This document shows, one piece after another, positions 58,560 to 64,000 of a stretch of DNA of 64,000 nt (positions are counted from its first letter, which is position 1; each line of letters begins with the position of its first letter). This stretch comes from Chelonoidis abingdonii (Eukaryota; Chordata; Testudines; Testudinidae): contig NC_133770.1 of the NCBI RefSeq assembly GCF_003597395.2, positions 85,757,293 through 85,821,292 on the forward strand, written 5' to 3'. The notes under the pieces are model-generated. The model searched no databases. It was not told the DNA's origin and saw only the letters and a program-made list of their open reading frames with translations. The translations under genes were made by a program, and so were the position numbers.

Positions 58560-60486
58560 ACACTATTTACAACTGAGAGGGCAAGACGATTCGGTGGTTA
58601 CACATAGGCTGATACAAGATGACACATTACAAAGGAGAAGGCTCTTGAGCCAACGGTGACAAGGTTGTTCGGAGGGACAGAATGAGAAAAGCGTGCTAGA
58701 CAAGCAGACAGGCTAGAAGAAGATTAAAATCAAGTCCATAGAGAGACATTTTTAACCCCTATTCTGAATCGCATAGGAAGTGGACAGCAAAGTTTAAAGA
58801 TGACAATGACAGAGTCATTATTTCCTTGTACACAGAAAACGGCAAGTAGTAATGCATCTCCATATGCTGCAGTTTCAAGAGCTAGTATTTGGAAAGTCCC
58901 TAGAGGAAGGAGTTGCAGTACTCAAGACAAGAGGAGATGAAGTTATAGACAAGAACCAACATCTACTAAGGCAAGAGGACAGCATGAGCTGGGCAGACAA
59001 AGAAGAATGTTAGAAGCATGGAAGAAGTGGGGAGGTGATTACAGTCACCTTGGTAAATAATCAAGAAATAGAAATAGATTTTTGCAGGATCAAGGGCATT
59101 CCTGGAAAGCACCAGATTCCCCCCTCCCCTTGTGAAAAGCCTTCGCTCCAGAATCCAGACTAAGCAAATTGTAAATCTAATCATTCTGTTTTTGTGCACT
59201 GTACTTATCTGTTGAGTCCCACAATAGGGTTAAACCCTGCAGAAGGTTCATTAGTGCAGCAACTGCAAAGACAGCACAGCAGTACTCAGTGGCACACCAG
59301 CAATGCTCTCAGTTCAGTGCAGGAGATCTAGAACTGCCACCTGCAAAACTAGCTTTACGCCTGCAAGTGGTCTCTACTGGTCCCCCCAATTCCATCACTA
59401 CCATGTTGTTGGGTAAGGGACCGAGTGACATCTACTGTTGAAATAATGACTATTTTCAGTTACAAGTGCCTAAAGTCACAATCTATCTAGCTTTTGCCAG
59501 TGTTAAACTAATATGGGATATGTATCATTGTAATATGCTAAACCACAGCACTGTGAGTGTTTGCACATTTATGCAATAACCTGAGGAATCTTGTTCCAGG
59601 CCCCAGCATACAGAGGTTTGTGTTCCAAAACACATCAGTGGAAATACAATGGGGCAAATTCAGCCCTGGTGTATGTACAGCTCCACTAAAATACAGATTT
59701 CTACTATAGCAGGATATGGCTAAGTGCCTTTAGATACCGAGTTAGTACTAGAACTGCAGGGATACTATTCAATTAGTATTTGGAATGTCATTGAAAGCTG
59801 TCTGAACAATGCAAACATTTAGATTAATGAATATGCCATCATATTGGGTCACCACCTTGGATCCTTGAAACCTAGAGAAAGGAGTCCCCATAGCTATGAA
59901 GGAAGCTATACAAGCTTGGTTTTAAGAAAAAAATTATTGCTCTACAAGGATCAGATAGGCCTTTGAGAACTAAATGCTTCAGAAACAATGGCAGCCAGAA
60001 CACACTAATCTCGATTCCAGGTTTCAAGCAAGAGCTGGTCTTTTTAAAGCTGATGTATACACCTTTGAAAACAGGTTTATAATGGAAACTTGGACACAAA
60101 ATTACTTTGAAGGAAAAGTAGCATAGCTGTAAGAGAAGTTCAGGACAGTTAGATTGGAATTTCTTTGGCATTGATAAAAATAGTTAGTTTTTAAATAGAT
60201 TAACATGATTGAAGTGACATTTTTCTGGTGAGCTAGTAGCTGTTGTAGGAAACTTTGAAGCAGTCTGTAAAGAAGTAAATATCTGGAACTACGAGAAGGG
60301 GAAGAAAAGAATGACTAGATTGCATAGTGGATTAGTGCCTTTCACCTCTCAAGGCCAGAGCTCAAATTCTTAATTCACAAATGAAAGTGAGTTCGGTGGT
60401 TTCTTCATGTTCCCCACAACAATAGCTCTTCCTAGTTCATACTTGAGCAAAGAATGCCAGTTGTGCTAAAGTGAAATAAGCAAAAC
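58560..60486. other. Unassigned intronic sequence
   Basis: No exon or clear repeat was recognised. Confidence 0.35.
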
Positions 60487-61143
60487 CAGAGGTGGGCAAA
60501 CTACGCCTGTGGGCCATGTCATGCTGACGGGACTGTCCTGCCTGGCCCTTAAGCTCCCGGCCAGGGAGGCTAGACCCTGGCCCTACCCCTGCTGTTCCCC
60601 CACCCCCACAGCCTCAGCTCGCCGTGCCGCCAGCGCTCTGGGTGGTGTGGCTGCAACTTCCTGCCAGGCAGTGTGGTGGCGTGGCTGGCTCCATCCAGGA
60701 GGCACAGCTGCCTGTCCTGGTGCTCTGAGCAGCATGGTAAGGGGGCAGGGAGTGTGTGTGTGTGTGGGGGGGGGCAGTTGGATAAGGGGCAGGGACTCCT
60801 GGGGGCAGTCAGGGGACAGGGAGCGGTTAAATAGGCGTGCAAATCCCAGGGGGCCTGTCAGGAGGCAGGGGTGCGGATAGAGGTCGAGGCAGTCAGGGGA
60901 ACGGAAGCAAGGGGGGTTGGATAGGGGATGGAGTCCTGGGGGGGGCAGTTAGAGGCAGGGTCTCAGGAGGGAGAGGTCAGAGAACAAGGAGCAGGGGGGG
61001 TTGGATGGGTTAGGAGTTTTGGGGGGGGCAGCCAGGAGGCAGGAAGTGGGAGGGGGCAGAGGCCAAGCTGTTTGGGGAGGCACAACCTTCCCTACTCGAT
61101 GTGGCCCGCAGGCCAAAAAAAAAAAAAAGTTTGCATACCCCTG
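60487..61143. mobile_element. GC-rich hAT MITE (657 bp)
   Basis: The left end CAGAGGTGGGCAAACTACG and the complement of AGTTTGCATACCCCTG are inverted repeats of about 16 bp with mismatches. The flanks AGCAAAAC (60479-60486) and AGTAAGAC (61144-61151) match at 6 of 8 bases. An A14 run lies near the right end. Confidence 0.8.
60760..61075. repeat. G-rich imperfect minisatellite inside the hAT MITE
   Basis: Units of roughly 60-70 bp recur with phrases GGGGGCAGTTGGATAAGGGG, GGGTTGGATAGGGGATGG and GGGGGGTTGGATGGGTTAGG. Each has a GGGGGG(G)CAG block. They are imperfect and about five or six in number. Confidence 0.6.
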
Positions 61144-61350
61144 AGTAAGACTCTTGTAGGTCAAAACTGAAAAAAGTACTGGCAGCGGCTTTGGAGAAGC
61201 TCAGACAGTGTTTGCCCAAACTATTCCAAACTCAAGCCATTAGTCTCTCACTTTCATAAGTGTGATGAAGCTAACTCAAATGCTAGATAAAAGATATCTA
61301 TTTTAAAAGGCACTGTTTTTGAAAGAACTATTAAAGCAAGCACTGCATGC

Positions 61351-61870
61351 TGTGACAAAGTTCCTCCTCCACCTTGGTGAGTCCTGCGCTTATTGGCGGA
61401 TTTGTTCACCTCAGTGATCTTCCCTTCTTGTGGAACCCACAGTCTGAGTCAGCTCCTCCTGTGTCTGATCAGGAGTTGGGAGGTTTGGGGGGAACCCAGG
61501 CCCGCCCTCTACTCCGGGTTACCGCCCAGGGCCTGTGGATGCAGCTGTCTATAGTGCCTCTCGTAACAGTTGCAGGACACTACAACTCCCTGGGCTACTT
61601 CCCCATGGCCTCCTCCAAACACCTTCTTTTACCTCACCACAGGACCTCCTCCTGGTGTCTGACAATAGCTTGTCCTCCTCAATCCTCAGCAGTATACTCT
61701 CACTCTCAGCTCCTTGCCTTCTTGCTCCAGCTCCTCACACACGCCCTTCCTCTGGCTCCCCCTGCCCTGACTGGAGAGCTCCTTTTAACCCAGGTGCCCT
61801 GATTAGCCTGTCTGAATGGCATGTAGCCATCTGGCCTTGCCCATCACAATGCATAATTCCTCCAGTGTCG
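61351..61870 (+). repeat. LTR-like repeat
   Basis: It starts TGTGACAAAGTTCCTCCTCC and contains CCGCCCTCTACTCCGGG and GGGCTACTTCCCCATGGCCT. TG at the start suggests an LTR, but the right end was not recognised. Phrases resemble a common turtle repeat. Confidence 0.4.
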
Positions 61871-62394
61871 TTTGCAATAAGTTTTTCCTAATCAATGCTG
61901 TTCTGTTTAGTTTTGTATTTCTTTATATACAGATCCTTCAAAATAGGATTCTGTTTAACTAACATTTCAAAAAGCCCAGATATCTTGAACATAAGGCACA
62001 AACAAATGATTAAAAAACCCACGGAACAGCAGCTGTTACAACTAAACTAGAATTTAGACTAACAGCATCCAGGCTGCTTCCCATAAATCGTTTGCAACGT
62101 TTTTTCACCCTTAGCAAGTTCACAAGTCTTTGGCACCTTCCCAATGTGTGAGAATAACTTTTATGGATCCACGTTACAGGAACTTTATCCTTAAAAATGA
62201 TTAAGCAGGAGACGTTAGAAAATGTCAATAGAAGAAGCGTAGCAGAATTATTGTCTCAATTCTCTCCCCCCACTACAACTGGAGGTGTTAACAGGTCACC
62301 TAACACATTCAAGGGACCAATCAAAGCAACTACTTATGTAAACAATCTGTTCCCTTTGTATTTAGCTGTGACACTCTGAATATCCCCGCCAAAC

Positions 62395-62480
62395 TAAAGA
62401 AGACTCTGTGCAAGCTTGTCTCTCTCACAACAGAAGTTGCCCAATAGAAGATATACTCACCCATCTTGTCTTCCTCATCA
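62395..62480. repeat. Fragment of the foldback repeat family of 20910-21085
   Basis: GCAAGCTTGTCTCTCTCACA, ACAGAAGTTGCCCAATAG and ATACTCACCCATCTTGTCTT match the right arm of the repeat at 20910-21085. The left arm is absent. Confidence 0.6.
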
Positions 62481-62500
62481 AGAGACTTTCTTCATGTCAG

Positions 62501-64000
62501 AAAAGACGATTACTCACCTTTGTAACTGTTTCTTTGAGATGTGTTGCTCATAGCCATTCCAGTTAGGTGTGGCGCGCCGGCGCGTGCACGCTTGTCGGAA
62601 GATTTTTACCTAGCAACTCCGGTGGGCTGGCAGGTCACCCTAGAGTGCACCGCCATGGCGCTTGATATACCCTGCTGGCCCGTCGCTCCTCAGTTCCTTC
62701 TTGCCAGCTACTCCGACTGTGGGAAGGAGGCGGGTGTGGAATGGATATGAGCAACACATCTCGAAGAACAACAGTTACAAAGTGGTAAACCGTCTTTTCT
62801 TCTTCGAGTGGATTGCTCATATCCATTCCAGTTAGGTGATTCCCAAGCCTTACCTAGGCGGAGGGGTCGGAATGAGAGGTCGCAGCATGACACGGCGGAG
62901 CCAAAGTTGCGTCATCTCTGGATTGCTGGACCAGGGCATAATGGAACAAGGTATGGACGGAGACAGGTCGCTGCCGACAGATCTCCTGATGGGCACGTGG
63001 GCAAGGAATGCTGCCGGTGAGGCTTGAGCCCTGGTAGATGGCGCAGTCACGTGCCGGAGGGCCTGGCCAGTCATAACAGGCCGGATACAGGACGTCACCA
63101 CACGAGCGATCCTCTGAGATGAGACGGGCAACCCTTTAACACGTTCAGCTACCGCCACATAAGAGTTGGGGGGTGCGGAACGGCTTGGTTCGCTCTTATA
63201 AAAGGGCGAGCCTGACGCACGTCCAAGAGTGCAGCTGTTCCCTGAGAGACTATGCGGTTTGGGAAGAAGACAGGTAGGAAGATCTCCTGGTTGACAGGAA
63301 AGGCCAAGACCCCTGGGAGAAACAGGGTGTGGTCTCAGCTGTACTTTGTCCCTATGAAAACCTATACGGGGATCCACCGTGAGGGCCGGAGCTCTGACAC
63401 CCTCGGCGGAGTGGATGGCCACCAGGAAGCGGTCTTCCAGGAAGAGATAGAGAAGAGCAAGTTGCAAAGGTTCGAAACGGAGGGACATGAGTGCGGTCAG
63501 AACAGGTTTAGGTCCCAGGTGGGGGCGGGCAGCGATCTGGGGGTAAAGACGCTCCAGACCTCTAAGGAACTAGTCACCATTGGTGAGAAACACCGAGCGG
63601 CCATCCCTCCGGTGGAAGTGGAAATGGCCGCCAAGTGAACCGTAGAGGATGACACTGCGGCCCTGTGTTAAGGACCGAGGTAGTCAAGGATATTAGAGAT
63701 GGAGACTCAGTGGGAAGGAAGTTCCGATCGTACACCAGCATGTGAAACGCTTCCATTTGGCTGAATACGTTGCTCTAGTGGAGGGCTCCTGCTTCCCAGG
63801 AGCACCTGTCGCACTGGGGTAGAGCAACGGAGTTCGACCTGGTCAACCACTCAGGAGCCACGCCGTGAGGTGCAATGACTGAAGGTCTGGGTGACAGAGC
63901 CTGCCGTGGTCCTGAGTGATCAGGTCCAGGTGAAGGGGCAGGGGGACAGGGTCGGCCATGGAAAGGTCCAGCAGCATGGAGAACCAATGCTGACGGGGCC
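62501..64000 (-). mobile_element. DIRS-like tyrosine-recombinase retrotransposon, 3' portion, runs off the window
   Basis: The minus-strand frame 62850-63488 and the adjoining frames 63574-63756 and 63775-63987 read as one tyrosine-recombinase-like protein. Phrases include RVKGLPVSSQRIARVVTSC and STRAQASPAAFLAHVP; the latter has the Arg of the His-x-x-Arg box with Pro where His is expected. Inverted repeats at 62501-62552 and about 62746-62800 resemble an element terminus. GAGATGTGTTGCTCATA and GTGGATTGCTCATA, each followed by CCATTCCAGTTAGGTG, repeat. Frames are broken. Another class of repeat cannot be ruled out from the text alone. Confidence 0.65.
62850..63488 (-). pseudogene. Tyrosine recombinase-like ORF of the DIRS-like element, broken
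   Basis: This open frame of 212 codons includes DRFLVAIHSAEGVRAPALTV, then KVQLRPHPV, then KPHSLSGNSCTLGRA. It continues with the catalytic-box remnant STRAQASPAAFL. The order is that of the C-terminal catalytic domain of DIRS-type recombinases, which would insert the element as circular DNA. The His of the box is replaced by Pro, so this copy is probably dead. The 5' part continues beyond the right edge of the window. Confidence 0.55.

Larger units (their letters stand above)
52517..64000 (-). other. EXOSC7: EXOSC7 upstream intron, extends past the window
   Basis: At least 11.5 kb lies between the first readable EXOSC7 exon and the window edge. It holds a nearly full-length CR1, a hAT MITE, an LTR-like repeat and a DIRS-like element. 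A missed upstream exon cannot be excluded. Confidence 0.7.

Noticed and set aside
60509..60880. 123-codon frame on the plus strand
   Set aside because: It lies in the GC-rich hAT MITE and has low-complexity composition.
60760..61075. CRISPR-like repeat array
   Set aside because: The units are imperfect and contiguous with no unique spacers, so this is a minisatellite.
62541..62750. 69-codon frame beginning at 62541
   Set aside because: It crosses the inverted-repeat terminus of the DIRS-like element and has no domain.

Overview
The window looks like vertebrate nuclear DNA, most likely from a turtle. Two protein-coding genes can be read, both on the minus strand and both split by long introns packed with transposable elements. 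The turtle guess rests on the repeats. They include a nearly complete CR1 LINE, two autonomous-type PIF/Harbinger elements with their MITEs, many hAT MITEs, MIR and tRNA-derived SINEs, and a DIRS-like tyrosine-recombinase element. A crocodilian or another sauropsid is not excluded.

Genes. CLEC3B (tetranectin) is complete in three coding exons at 25841-25946, 21398-21496 and 17637-18037. The joined frame has 201 codons plus a stop, against about 202 residues in human. The last three coding exons of EXOSC7 (an RNA-exosome ring subunit) lie at 52393-52516, 50165-50320 and 46846-46950. Its 5' exons were not found and probably lie beyond 64000. EXOSC7 followed by CLEC3B on one strand matches the amniote order at human 3p21. 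CDCP1, the next neighbour in mammals, was not recognised.

Layout. 1-8.6 kb: a decayed SGNH-hydrolase ORF (minus), LTR-like and SINE sequence, a hAT MITE and a CR1-like LINE tail. 8.67-13.04 kb: PIF/Harbinger element A. 13-17.5 kb: MITEs and unassigned sequence. 17.5-26 kb: CLEC3B, whose introns carry a SINE, a hAT MITE, an LTR-like stretch, foldback repeats, a MIR and a Harbinger-like MITE. 27-28.9 kb: CR1 fragment (minus). 29.6-34.07 kb: PIF/Harbinger element B in the opposite orientation to A, with a 369-bp hAT MITE nested in it. 34.7-46 kb: MITEs, LTR-like and LINE debris between the genes. 46.8 kb to the end: EXOSC7, with a hAT MITE inside a MIR in intron 6 and a CR1 of about 4 kb in the large upstream intron. 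60.5-64 kb: a GC-rich hAT MITE, an LTR-like repeat and the DIRS-like element.

No bacterial-type system, CRISPR array or operon is present. The strongest items are the intact two-gene synteny block, the nested insertions with target-site duplications, the matching gene layout of the two Harbinger elements, and two distinct SGNH-hydrolase relics. All calls come from reading the sequence. Family names rest on motif recognition, not on a database search.
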